Assembly (NCBI RefSeq): GCF_014652895.1
Contig: NZ_BMZR01000002.1
Coordinates: 248,001 to 312,000, forward strand
From: Psychrobacter glaciei
Lineage (GTDB): Bacteria; Pseudomonadota; Gammaproteobacteria; Pseudomonadales; Moraxellaceae
Reading direction: 5' to 3'
Length of the DNA: 64,000 bases
Part shown: piece by piece, positions 20,039 to 27,754 of the stretch
Layout of the letters: each line of letters starts with the position of its first letter
How positions within the stretch are numbered: the first letter of the stretch is position 1
Program-made: the position numbers and the translations under genes
The notes under the pieces: model-generated
The model's input: the letters and a program-made list of their open reading frames with translations, nothing else
The model's database searches: none
Told to the model about the DNA's origin: nothing

Positions 20039-20413
20039 TTATTCAGCAGTGGTTGCCGCTGCGTCTTCAGTAGCCATATCAGTGCTGTCAGTAGTCGGAG
20101 CAGCTGCTGTATCAGCACTATCGGTAGCCGTTGCTTCTGCCATATCAGTGTCAGCCATACCGGCTTCAGCAGTAGTAGCACCATCGACTGCCGTACCATC
20201 TGCAGTCATATCCGCAGCTGGCATCGGGGCGGTTTCTGGAAACTCCATTTCTTCAGCAGGTGGGCCATTTTTGATCGCAAGTGCCGCTGCTTCATCAACG
20301 CGATCTTTTGCATATACTTCATGCTCTTTTCCGCCACCACAAGCGCTTACGCTCGCACCCAAAGCAACGATAAACGCTGTGCTCAACACCGTACTTAATA
20401 CTGTTTTTTTCAT
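20039..20413 (-). CDS. Low-complexity acidic lipoprotein of unknown function
   Basis: A 124-residue protein with a lipoprotein signal (MKKTVLS, hydrophobic core, VSAC lipobox), a short middle part (KEHEVYAKDRVDEAAALAIK), and a tail of about 70 residues made almost only of Ala, Thr, Asp, Glu, Ser and Met. The ATG at 20413 follows a GAGGAT ribosome site and is preferred to an in-frame start 24 bp upstream. The tail is built from repetitive DNA and is likely disordered. I do not recognise the family. It sits upstream of the cytochrome c lipoprotein gene on the same strand, 109 bp apart. Confidence 0.75.
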   Translation of the reverse strand: MKKTVLSTVLSTAFIVALGASVSACGGGKEHEVYAKDRVDEAAALAIKNGPPAEEMEFPETAPMPAADMTADGTAVDGATTAEAGMADTDMAEATATDSADTAAAPTTDSTDMATEDAAATTAE

Positions 20414-20459
20414 GCCAACATCCTCAATAAAATACACATAAAACGGTTCCTATGCTTAC

Positions 20460-20691
20460 TAGGGTCTATTGAACATTCAAATATGGTACTGCCCTCCACT
20501 CGAGCACAGCTCTTGCCTTGCGAACGGGCAAAGCAGTGCTTTGCTCTATCCGTTCTCAAGGCTGATGCTAAAATTACCCCAACCGTTGTTGAAAACCTAG
20601 CTAAGGTCTCGACATTATCGTCGGTTTTCGCCTAGTTTGAGTTAACTTTAGCCATCAGCAGCCCTAATATTTGAATATCAAACAGACCCTA
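20460..20691. mobile_element. MITE-like inverted-repeat element (232 bp)
   Basis: Terminal arms of 25 bp (20460-20484 and 20667-20691) begin TAGGGTCT and end AGACCCTA, with 4 mismatches. The interior has a GAACGG/CCGTTC hairpin near 20520-20558 and no coding capacity. No second copy lies in this window. It occupies most of the gap between the acidic lipoprotein gene and the rpsU promoter. Confidence 0.75.
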
Positions 20692-20855
20692 TAATATGGA
20701 AATTATCATAGCATAAACTCCAACCAAACCGTTATAGACTGTAGGGACTTTTTATTCACGGTAAATTTTGTGCCCTGACTCAATCTAAAGCAAGACAGTT
20801 GCGCCTAAATACTCATCTAAGCAAATAACATATAGACAATAAACCATTAAAATCG

Positions 20856-20884
20856 TTGACTTTGTTGGTATTTTTTATTAAAAT
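20856..20884 (+). promoter_or_regulatory. Sigma-70 promoter of rpsU
   Basis: A TTGACT -35 box (20856-20861) and TAAAAT -10 box (20879-20884) are separated by exactly 17 bp, giving an rpsU leader of about 125 nt. Confidence 0.75.
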
Positions 20885-21016
20885 ACCTGCCCTTGTGCTA
20901 ATGCGCAAGAATTGTCCTAGTTTGAGCTGATGCCTGTAATCTTGAGATATTACGGCTAAATACTAATACACAGCCAAACTAATGCCCTTATATCTCATCC
21001 TAATCGAGGAGTCTTC

Positions 21017-21232
21017 ATGCCTGCAGTTAAGGTTAAAGAAAACGAACCAGTAGATATCGCTATCCGTCGTTTCAAACGTGCTTGTGAAAAAGCTGGCGTA
21101 TTATCAGACGTACGTAAGCGTGAGTTTTATGAAAAACCAACGCAAGTACGCAAGCGCAAAAAAGCAGCTGCCGTAAAGCGTTATAAAAAGAAATTACAAC
21201 GCGAAACTATTCGTACCACTCGTATGTACTAA
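21017..21232 (+). CDS. rpsU: 30S ribosomal protein S21
   Basis: Small basic ribosomal protein of the 30S platform that helps initiation complexes bind mRNA. The 71-residue sequence is typical throughout: an N-terminal [20 protein letters not shown], then [20 protein letters not shown], and a Lys/Arg-rich tail. It has a GAGGAG ribosome site, a strong sigma-70 promoter and its own terminator. It is followed by a YqeY-domain gene, but dnaG and rpoD, its classical operon partners, are absent here. Confidence 0.98.
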
Positions 21233-21268
21233 TCAGTAATCTGATTTAGTTACGTACAAGCGCTACAC

Positions 21269-21307
21269 TAACGCCACTGTTATCCATTGATATCAGTGGC
21301 GTTTTTT
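21269..21307 (+). terminator. rpsU terminator
   Basis: AACGCCACTG and CAGTGGCGTT arms pair perfectly and are followed by six Ts. Confidence 0.92.
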
Positions 21308-21470
21308 ATGCTACAATTTTTGTTATTACTGCTGATACATTTTTTATCAAAGCTACTTTTTTTATTAAAGTCACTTTTTTATTAAAGCCCCGATCAGCAG
21401 GTTTTGCTCTAAAAACATAGCAAACAACATATGACAAATAGCATTTAACAGATAAATAAGGATGATAGCA

Positions 21471-21920
21471 GTGAGCCAACTTAAACAGACTTTATCAGAC
21501 AATATCAAAGTTTCCATGAAAGCTCGTGAGCTTGAGCGCGTTAAGGTATTACGTAACGTACAATCAGTCATCAAGCAAATTGAACTTGATCGTCAAATAG
21601 TGCTCGATGATGCAGGCGTATTAGAAGTTCTACAAAAGCAGCTTAAACAACGTCAAGAATCGCTCGGTATTTTTACCGAAAACGACCGTGATGACTTGGC
21701 AACCAAAGAGCAGTTCGAGATCGATATCATCAATGAGTTCATGCCACAGCAAATGAATCAAGACGAGATCATGGCATTGGTAAATGCCGAGATTGCCACG
21801 CAAGGTGCTACTTCTATGCGTGATATGGGTAGTGTGATGGGCGTGCTAAAGAACAAAACCGCTGGTCGTGCTGACCCTGCGCTCATCTCTAAGCTGGTAA
21901 AAGAAGCTTTGCAAGGTTAA
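21471..21920 (+). CDS. GatB/YqeY domain-containing protein
   Basis: A 149-residue stand-alone YqeY protein, related to the C-terminal tRNA-binding tail of the GatB amidotransferase subunit; its role is unproven. The signature parts are SMKARELERVKVLRNVQSVI, then YqeY-type IDIINEFMPQQM and MGSVMGVLKNKTAGRADPALIS. I start at the GTG at 21471: the TAAGG ribosome site at 21457-21461 lies 9 bp before it, but directly abuts the in-frame ATG at 21462. The neighbourhood with rpsU and tsaD is conserved in many bacteria. Confidence 0.9.
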   Translation: MSQLKQTLSDNIKVSMKARELERVKVLRNVQSVIKQIELDRQIVLDDAGVLEVLQKQLKQRQESLGIFTENDRDDLATKEQFEIDIINEFMPQQMNQDEIMALVNAEIATQGATSMRDMGSVMGVLKNKTAGRADPALISKLVKEALQG

Positions 21921-21996
21921 TATTTTTTATGGTCAACATCGTTGCTTGAGACTGATGTGCCGTAGCTGTAAATGATGAACAGATAAACACAACCGC

Positions 21997-23598
21997 CTAA
22001 GGCTTAAAGTCTTTGGCGGTTTTTACGTCTTTAATTTCTGCATTTATGCTCGCCAAGAGCGGACGCGCACTATTTGCTTGCGCGGTCGTTTGCATGCTTT
22101 CAGCCAATCGTTTGGCCTGCGTTAAGGAAGTAAGCGCACTTTCATAGCGCCCATTCCATAGCTGATCATGGCTGCGATAGCGCAATGCGTTGATTGTCGC
22201 GATGTTGGCTAGCTGCGGGGAGTCAGTCGTTTTGGCAATTCTCTCATTGGCAAGTTGTAAGCTTTGCCATGCGTAACGATCGCTTGGTTGCTGCTGGGTC
22301 AAAGGTTTTAACAAGGCTTGTGCTTTGGTCGGCTGATTGCTGTTCGTCAACGCTTCGGCTAAATACAAGCGCAAATCACGGCGCTCAGGGTAAACACGCT
22401 GCTGACGCTCTAATACTTCGGCGGCTTGCTGCCATTTGCCTTGTTCATTCAGCATTTGGCTATGCGTAATCGACAACAATGGCTCTAATGACTGGCGCTG
22501 CGCCGCTGGTAACACGACAAGTTCCGCCAATATGTCATTGGCATCAGTAAAGCGTTGTTGCTCGCTATACCAAGTCATCAACGCCAATTTGGCCCCTAAG
22601 CTGTTTTTGGCAGCCGCTGTCAGTGTGGTCTCAGACGCATGCTTACCTGTACTTTGGACACGCCAATAAAGCAAATCAAACTGCACTTGATGACGCTGCT
22701 GCTGGCTTAATGACATGGCGGGATACTGCTGGGCGCGGCTCTGTGATTCGCTCAAACGTTCATTGCTTAAGGGATGCGAACGTACAAAACTGGGCAAAAA
22801 CAGATTGGCTGTCTGATTAAGTTGGCTTTTTTGATTCATCGTGGCAAAGAATCTCGGCATCGCGCGTGGGTCATACCCAGCTTGGGTCATGATTTGCATC
22901 CCTACCCGATCGGCCTCGCGTTCGTTATTGCGACTAAAAGCCATGCTGCTATTCATTAGTGCTGTTTGGCTGCCCATCAGTACTGCTGCTGTGGCATCAC
23001 CATCGACCGCTGATGCGGCAATCGCGGCCAGCATACCGCCTATTTGCATCAGTAAGGCTTTCTTACGTTCATCAACGCCACTCTCATAATGGCGTTGGCT
23101 AATGTGCGCCACTTCATGAGCGACGACACTAGCCAATTCATCCATACTACTCGCAGCCAGTATCGTCCCTGTATTAATGCCAATGACGCCGCCTGGCACT
23201 GCAAAAGCATTAATACTGGGATTGTCGATGATCACCAAGCCCAAGGGCGCTTGCTCACGCGCTTGTGCATTGAGCCGCCACGTCATTTCTTTAACCGTTT
23301 CTTGCACCCAAGGATCATGCTCCATTTTTGCGCGACCATTGATACGTTGTAATGACCACTCACCAAGCAGCTTATTTTGATACTGTTCCGCGAAGCTCAG
23401 TCCTTGCCCGCGTAAATTGGGTAAATCGAGCGCTTCTGCCGCTGGTGTTTGCCATGAGTTATAGGCAAATGGCGCAGCAGAATTTTCGCTACTATTGGCG
23501 CCAGTTGTCAGAGCCAATAATACAGCCGATAGCCCTAGTTTTATTGCATGAGGCATAAGCAAACGACCTGTTTTTTGTTTGGATACAAACAATATCAT
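21997..23598 (-). CDS. bepA: M48-family periplasmic metalloprotease with TPR region (BepA-like)
   Basis: Envelope quality-control protease and chaperone that acts on outer-membrane assembly substrates such as LptD. It has a signal peptide, the zinc motif HEVAHISQRHYE with a downstream Glu (NNEREADRVG), and a C-terminal half of tetratricopeptide-like helices (from about residue 330: EQGKWQQAAEVLERQQ, NSNQPTKAQALLKPL). Three in-frame starts exist. The ATG at 23598 has an AAGGA sequence upstream and is chosen; 23634 and 23556 remain possible. Length is close to E. coli BepA (487), slightly longer. It is monocistronic. Confidence 0.9.
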   Translation of the reverse strand: MILFVSKQKTGRLLMPHAIKLGLSAVLLALTTGANSSENSAAPFAYNSWQTPAAEALDLPNLRGQGLSFAEQYQNKLLGEWSLQRINGRAKMEHDPWVQETVKEMTWRLNAQAREQAPLGLVIIDNPSINAFAVPGGVIGINTGTILAASSMDELASVVAHEVAHISQRHYESGVDERKKALLMQIGGMLAAIAASAVDGDATAAVLMGSQTALMNSSMAFSRNNEREADRVGMQIMTQAGYDPRAMPRFFATMNQKSQLNQTANLFLPSFVRSHPLSNERLSESQSRAQQYPAMSLSQQQRHQVQFDLLYWRVQSTGKHASETTLTAAAKNSLGAKLALMTWYSEQQRFTDANDILAELVVLPAAQRQSLEPLLSITHSQMLNEQGKWQQAAEVLERQQRVYPERRDLRLYLAEALTNSNQPTKAQALLKPLTQQQPSDRYAWQSLQLANERIAKTTDSPQLANIATINALRYRSHDQLWNGRYESALTSLTQAKRLAESMQTTAQANSARPLLASINAEIKDVKTAKDFKP

Positions 23599-23651
23599 TT
23601 TCTGTATATCCTTAACGATGGCGCACTCATTCAATTTATTGCTGCCTTGTC

Positions 23652-23759
23652 TATAGTCGGTTCAGTATAATTTGGATACAAGGAAGGCGGGTGAAAGTAC
23701 TACAAGTAGTAGACTAAGCAAGCTTGACACCGTATCCAATTTATAGAGGATTGACTATA
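23652..23759. repeat. TATAGTC dispersed repeat, type P, copy 1
   Basis: A 108-bp element with imperfect inverted ends (TATAGTCGGTTCAGTATAA... and ...ATAGAGGATTGACTATA). It is almost identical to the element at 59218-59325. A central TACTACAAGTAGTA hairpin is present. Confidence 0.92.
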
Positions 23760-24192
23760 CCAAGCAGTGACTGTCTATTAGAATGATACAGATGCGCATC
23801 TTACCCACTTGATAATAACGTAATTTTGACTATACGAGCTTGTTTATACAAGGTCAATTCTAGTCTGTATTTAGCTACCAATAACTCGGCTGTGCGTCAC
23901 TATTGTGCAACATGACAATGTAATTATTGATGGTCAATTTTTGGTTTGATTGTTGATAGCATTTTTAGCTGTCAGCCTTGAGTAGTCATTCTAGTGAGCC
24001 AAACATTACGATGACTATATTCAACTGCAACTGCATCGCGGCAATTTGCTATAATAACGAATGGTCGCAAAATGTCTACATTAGTGCCGTTTACTTAATA
24101 GACCAAACAGATTGATAAGTTAATATTAATAAATATGGTCTATTAAATTCTCTACGGCTACCAATTCAAGTTTTAATATCTCAAGGTTTTTT
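23760..24192. other. Intergenic region upstream of the TusA-like gene, with an inverted repeat
   Basis: A perfect 11-bp inverted repeat, TTAATAGACCA (24095-24105) and TGGTCTATTAA (24136-24146), ends 46 bp before the start codon and could be an operator or a leader hairpin. The rest is AT-rich with no gene. Confidence 0.5.
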
Positions 24193-24660
24193 ATGTCTGC
24201 TGACAGTCAGTTAATTACCACACAAGGGTCTTACTTTGTTTGTTTGTCAGCAAGTTTGCCTGATACGCAGCAGCATGTTATTAAAGAGTTATTAGACTTA
24301 TTGTCTACTGGTCATACGGGTAATATTGAGTTGGATGGAACGACAGGCTCCGCTCAATCGATTCTTAACATAAAAAGTTGGGTAGACGGGCGTGGACTTG
24401 CCTGCCCGATGCCACTGTTAAAAACCAAAGTGGCACTACGCGATGTAGCAGCTGGCGAGTCGTTATATGTTGTGGCAACCGACCCTAACTCGAAAGCGGA
24501 TATCACCGCTTTTTGTCAGCAAAGCCAGCAAGCTAAAACGACGCCTAGTTTGGGATTAACGATGAGCGAAATGACCGACAAAGTACTGGTTGATGGCGCT
24601 ACATCACAGCGTTTCGATACAATATATCACTTCATCATTACCAAAACTGATAGCAACTAA
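24193..24660 (+). CDS. TusA-family sulfur-transfer protein with N-terminal extension
   Basis: The domain from about residue 61 (SWVDGRGLACPMPLLKTKVA) carries the TusA/SirA CPxP motif, with Cys71 as the expected persulfide carrier, and continues VVATDPNSKADITAFCQQS. TusA proteins are usually about 80 residues. This one is 155 because a 60-residue N-terminal part precedes the motif, and it has a longer C-terminus. It may be a divergent paralogue rather than the tRNA 2-thiolation TusA. It is followed 79 bp later by rpoH. Confidence 0.82.
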   Translation: MSADSQLITTQGSYFVCLSASLPDTQQHVIKELLDLLSTGHTGNIELDGTTGSAQSILNIKSWVDGRGLACPMPLLKTKVALRDVAAGESLYVVATDPNSKADITAFCQQSQQAKTTPSLGLTMSEMTDKVLVDGATSQRFDTIYHFIITKTDSN

Positions 24661-24739
24661 GCGTCGCTATCCTTTACAATTACAACAATAAAGATTTTTA
24701 TCTGACTGTTTGTTTATCTATTTAACCAAGGTCAAGAAT

Positions 24740-25765
24740 ATGGCTACTACCGCTAATGATGCTGCGAAAACACGTAAAAAAGATGGCGCAGCGCCTGAAA
24801 AAAACGAAGCGCGCGATGCAGCCCTAAAAGCTGCTGCGGCGCGTCCACCTTATGATGCTAGTGCATTTGAAGATACGAGCACTCGTGACTTAGTGCCAGC
24901 GATGCCGACGCATCTGTCAGCGCCTGGGGTCAATCTGGGCGCGTATATCAATACTGTGCATCAAATCCCTATTTTAACCCCGACGCAAGAGCAAGAGCTT
25001 GCCCATCGCTATTACGATGAAGGCGACGTAGAAGCCGCACGCTTGCTCGTTATGTCGCATTTGCGCTTTGTGATTCACATCGCGCGCAGTTATTCAGGCT
25101 ATGGTTTACCACAAGCGGATCTCATTCAAGAAGGCAACTTGGGGTTAATGAAAGCCGTCAAGCGTTTTGATCCGAATAAAGGCGTGCGTTTGGTTTCTTT
25201 TGCAGTGCATTGGATCAAAGCGGAAATTCATGAATTTGTGATTCGTAACTGGCGCATTGTAAAAGTCGCGACCACCAAGGCGCATCGTAAGCTGTTCTTT
25301 AACTTACGCAGTCTTAAAAAGACCAATAACCAACTCACCCTTGAAGAAGCAGATGCCATCGCCAATGACTTAAATGTCACGCGTAAACAAGTGCTTGAGA
25401 TGGAATCGCGTCTCACCTCTTATGATGCGTCATTTGAAGCACAATCTAGCGATGATGACGATGGCCGTTATGCGCCGCAGCTGTTCTTAGAAGATGGCAT
25501 CGATCCTGCTGAGATGGTGGAAGAATCAGATTGGGAAGAAAACAACTCATCGGCATTGATTGCGGCGATGGATACCCTCGATGATCGTTCACGCGATATC
25601 GTTGAGCAGCGCTGGCTGTCTGAGCAAAAATCAACCTTGCACGAATTGGCAGCGGTTTACTCTATCTCGGCTGAGCGCGTACGCCAAATCGAAAAGAACG
25701 CTATGGATAAAATTCGTGAGGCGATGACTATCGATAGTGTCATTTTACCCAATGACATTCAGTAA
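24740..25765 (+). CDS. rpoH: RNA polymerase sigma-32 (heat shock) factor
   Basis: Directs transcription of heat-shock genes. Region 2 is visible in HRYYDEGDVEAARLLVMSHLRFV and the core-binding LIQEGNLGLMKAVKRFDP. The RpoH box RKLFFNLRSLKK, which mediates specific regulation, is at about residue 190, and region 4.2 ends ISAERVRQIEKNAMDKIRE. The ATG at 24740 is used because AAGG lies 8 bp upstream; a further upstream ATG at 24710 lacks this. The first 45 residues form a Lys/Ala-rich extension not found in E. coli RpoH, giving 341 aa against 284. Confidence 0.96.
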   Translation: MATTANDAAKTRKKDGAAPEKNEARDAALKAAAARPPYDASAFEDTSTRDLVPAMPTHLSAPGVNLGAYINTVHQIPILTPTQEQELAHRYYDEGDVEAARLLVMSHLRFVIHIARSYSGYGLPQADLIQEGNLGLMKAVKRFDPNKGVRLVSFAVHWIKAEIHEFVIRNWRIVKVATTKAHRKLFFNLRSLKKTNNQLTLEEADAIANDLNVTRKQVLEMESRLTSYDASFEAQSSDDDDGRYAPQLFLEDGIDPAEMVEESDWEENNSSALIAAMDTLDDRSRDIVEQRWLSEQKSTLHELAAVYSISAERVRQIEKNAMDKIREAMTIDSVILPNDIQ

Positions 25766-25830
25766 ATCGTCCCCTATGCGCTATTACCGCTGCGCTATTG
25801 ACAGGCTTGAATAATAATACGAGTTTTTGC

Positions 25831-26205
25831 ATGGTAAATTGGATAGGTATTGCAGCGATCAATATGGCCATTGCTGTTGGCTTAGGCGCGTTTGGGGCAC
25901 ATGGTCTCAAAGGTATGGTCAGCACTCAGCAGCTTGAGTGGTGGCATACAGCAACACTCTATTGGTTTGTCCATGCACTCGGTTTATTGCTCGTCGGTAT
26001 ACTTGTCCGCCTAAATTATACGACTCAGACGAGTGCATGGTTGCTACAAGTTGGCGTTATTATATTCGCTGGTAGCCTATATGCGATGACATTGGGCGCA
26101 CCCCGTTGGTTTGGCGCAATCACGCCTATTGGTGGTGTTTTGATGATTGCAGGTTGGCTGTGGCTTGCTGTCTCAGCGTTCCGCTTGAGCAAGGTAGCCA
26201 GCTAA
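25831..26205 (+). CDS. DUF423 family small membrane protein (YgdD-like)
   Basis: A 124-residue protein with four predicted membrane helices and the N-terminal signature AVGLGAFGAHGLKG that defines DUF423. Further conserved parts are WHTATLYWFVHALGLL and YAMTLGAPRWFGAITPIGG. Its function is unknown. The ATG at 25831 is preferred to an in-frame TTG at 25798, because it gives the usual family N-terminus. It follows rpoH by 65 bp on the same strand. A nested hairpin repeat begins right after its stop codon. Confidence 0.88.
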   Translation: MVNWIGIAAINMAIAVGLGAFGAHGLKGMVSTQQLEWWHTATLYWFVHALGLLLVGILVRLNYTTQTSAWLLQVGVIIFAGSLYAMTLGAPRWFGAITPIGGVLMIAGWLWLAVSAFRLSKVAS

Positions 26206-26206
26206 A

Positions 26207-26344
26207 TATAGTCAAAATATTCTAAAAACGCGACGGTACTGCTGATATCAATTTTTTGTAGCCTCTGTCTGCGCAGGCACAGCAAGCAAGAAAAATTGAT
26301 ATCAGCAATGAGTGATGGTTCGATATTACCTTTCACTGACTACA
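26207..26344. repeat. TATAGTC dispersed repeat, type Q, copy 1, with nested hairpin
   Basis: A 138-bp element from TATAGTCAAAAT to CACTGACTACA. Its core is a perfect 16-bp inverted repeat (26241-26256 and 26291-26306, GCTGATATCAATTTTT) around a conserved 34-nt centre CCTCTGTCTGCGCAGGCACA. Related elements lie at 39267, 43712 and 56677. Confidence 0.9.
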
Positions 26345-26440
26345 GTAAAGTGATTAACAGCTGCGAAAAAGATAGATAATAATGATGTGACTGAACGATA
26401 TGGTAAAAAAAGGAATTTTAACAATTAAGGAGTACATTTT

Positions 26441-26641
26441 ATGAGTACCATTAGCGTTAATGGTAAACATCTACAGACCACCCATCAGACCGTGCAATTG
26501 GTTATCAATGAGCTAGGACTTAGCGAAGGTCGCTATGCGGTTGAAGTCGATGGAGATCTGATCCCAAAGAGCGAACTTGGTCAGCTACGTATCACTGAGG
26601 GGATGAATATTGAGGTGGTACAAGCAGTTGGTGGCGGCTAG
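26441..26641 (+). CDS. thiS: Sulfur carrier protein ThiS
   Basis: Ubiquitin-like protein whose C-terminal Gly-Gly is adenylated by ThiF and thiocarboxylated to donate sulfur for the thiazole ring of thiamine. The 66-residue protein has the expected beta-grasp pattern and ends QAVGGG. An AAGGAG ribosome site lies upstream. thiG, which usually follows thiS, is not here, and a terminator closes the unit. thiS is therefore a lone gene in this window. Confidence 0.9.
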   Translation: MSTISVNGKHLQTTHQTVQLVINELGLSEGRYAVEVDGDLIPKSELGQLRITEGMNIEVVQAVGGG

Positions 26642-26762
26642 CTATTCATTCATTGCATAGCGACCTCCAAAATACTAATTGAGCAACATCAGTAGCTACA
26701 ACAAGCAAAAACTTATTAATAACATCCTATCTTTCGTTAAATGATGACGGGATGATAAGCAA

Positions 26763-26803
26763 TAAAAAGACCTCAACGTTAGATACGTTTGAGGTCTTTT
26801 TTA
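26763..26803 (+). terminator. thiS terminator
   Basis: The stem AAAAGACCTCAACGT pairs with ACGTTTGAGGTCTTTT with one bulge and is followed by Ts. Confidence 0.88.
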
Positions 26804-26854
26804 TTGCTTATTACGTCGTTACTCAATCAATGGGCTATTTATATTATTTATTCA

Positions 26855-26961
26855 TATAGTCGATTCAATTTAAAAGTAGTACAAGGCAACCGAGTGTAGA
26901 TGTATATGTGATACTTCAAGCGAGGTTAACGCTGTAATACTTTTATAGTGGAATGACTATA
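26855..26961. repeat. TATAGTC dispersed repeat, type P, copy 2 (divergent)
   Basis: 107 bp with ends TATAGTCGATTCAATTTAAA and TATAGTGGAATGACTATA. Internal blocks (TACAAGGCAACCGAGTG, ACGCTGTAATAC) match the other type P copies. It fills the gap between thiS and hpf. Confidence 0.8.
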
Positions 26962-27012
26962 CTATTTATGGGTTTATTAGCCACTATATATTGAGCATCA
27001 ATCATAATAAAA

Positions 27013-27393
27013 CTAAACGGCTGGCACTACATCAGCGCTGCTGAGGTCTTCATAGCGTCCATCACGCCCTGCACCCTGAGTCTTTTTACGCTCCTGACGG
27101 GTTTTATATTTACGTACTTGTCTATCAAGCTTGTCTGCCATCTCATTAATGGCTTTATACATATCATCCTCAAGCGCTTGGACAAACATTTCTTGACCTG
27201 AGACTCGCATAATCGCTTCGGCTTTATGGCTCTTTTTACCACCATCACTTGCGCCGCTATTGTCTAGCGATAAGATCACTTTAATACTTTGTATCTGATC
27301 GAAGTGACGCTCTACTTTTTCAAGTTTTTCGCGAACCGCTTTGTCCATTGCATCGGTAACACTGATATGGTGACCACTGATAGAAACATTCAT
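27013..27393 (-). CDS. hpf: Ribosome hibernation-promoting factor (short form)
   Basis: Binds the 30S A/P-site region in stationary phase and promotes 100S dimer formation. The sequence MNVSISGHHISVTDAMDKAVREKLEKVERHF is cut here to its opening motif ISGHHISVTDA, with DMYKAINEMADKLDRQVRKY in the middle. At 126 aa it is a short HPF without the dimerising C-terminal domain of long HPF. The last 25 residues are a polar tail. It lies downstream of rpoN on the same strand, the conserved rpoN-hpf order, but with a 361-bp gap. Confidence 0.93.
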   Translation of the reverse strand: MNVSISGHHISVTDAMDKAVREKLEKVERHFDQIQSIKVILSLDNSGASDGGKKSHKAEAIMRVSGQEMFVQALEDDMYKAINEMADKLDRQVRKYKTRQERKKTQGAGRDGRYEDLSSADVVPAV

Positions 27394-27754
27394 ATTATTG
27401 TCCTTTTATTTATGACTTACAATCAACAGATGAAGTGGCATTCCTACCCTTTTCATCTTGCCTTACCAACGACCACTACAAAATTTTCGGTAAAAACTGA
27501 CGTATCCTTATATTGCCAATTTAGTATCGCCATTTTTTTACTAAAATAAAATTTTGCGTCGTTTTTGTCCTTGGTATGACTCTAATTTGTCATGAAAACC
27601 TGATAGTAGCAAGACAGTAAATTGTAATTAAATGTAATAAAAACTGTTGTTTCTTGCAGGTTTCTATATAATCAAAAAATTTTATTTTTTATATTTATAA
27701 TCAGGTATATTGAAATTTTCCTGACTTTGAGGATAAGTCATTGAATTATGGCAA
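27394..27754. other. Intergenic region rpoN/hpf
   Basis: Very AT-rich, with A/T runs near 27665-27705. It probably holds a separate hpf promoter. No terminator with a convincing stem and T run, and no gene, is seen. Confidence 0.4.

Noticed and set aside
20012..20441. Two plus-strand frames over the acidic lipoprotein gene
   Set aside because: They are antisense shadows of the low-complexity tail; Ser/Ala-rich composition follows from the repeated codons.
21462..21470. ATG at 21462 as the YqeY start
   Set aside because: The TAAGG ribosome site abuts it directly; the GTG at 21471 has correct spacing and matches homologues.
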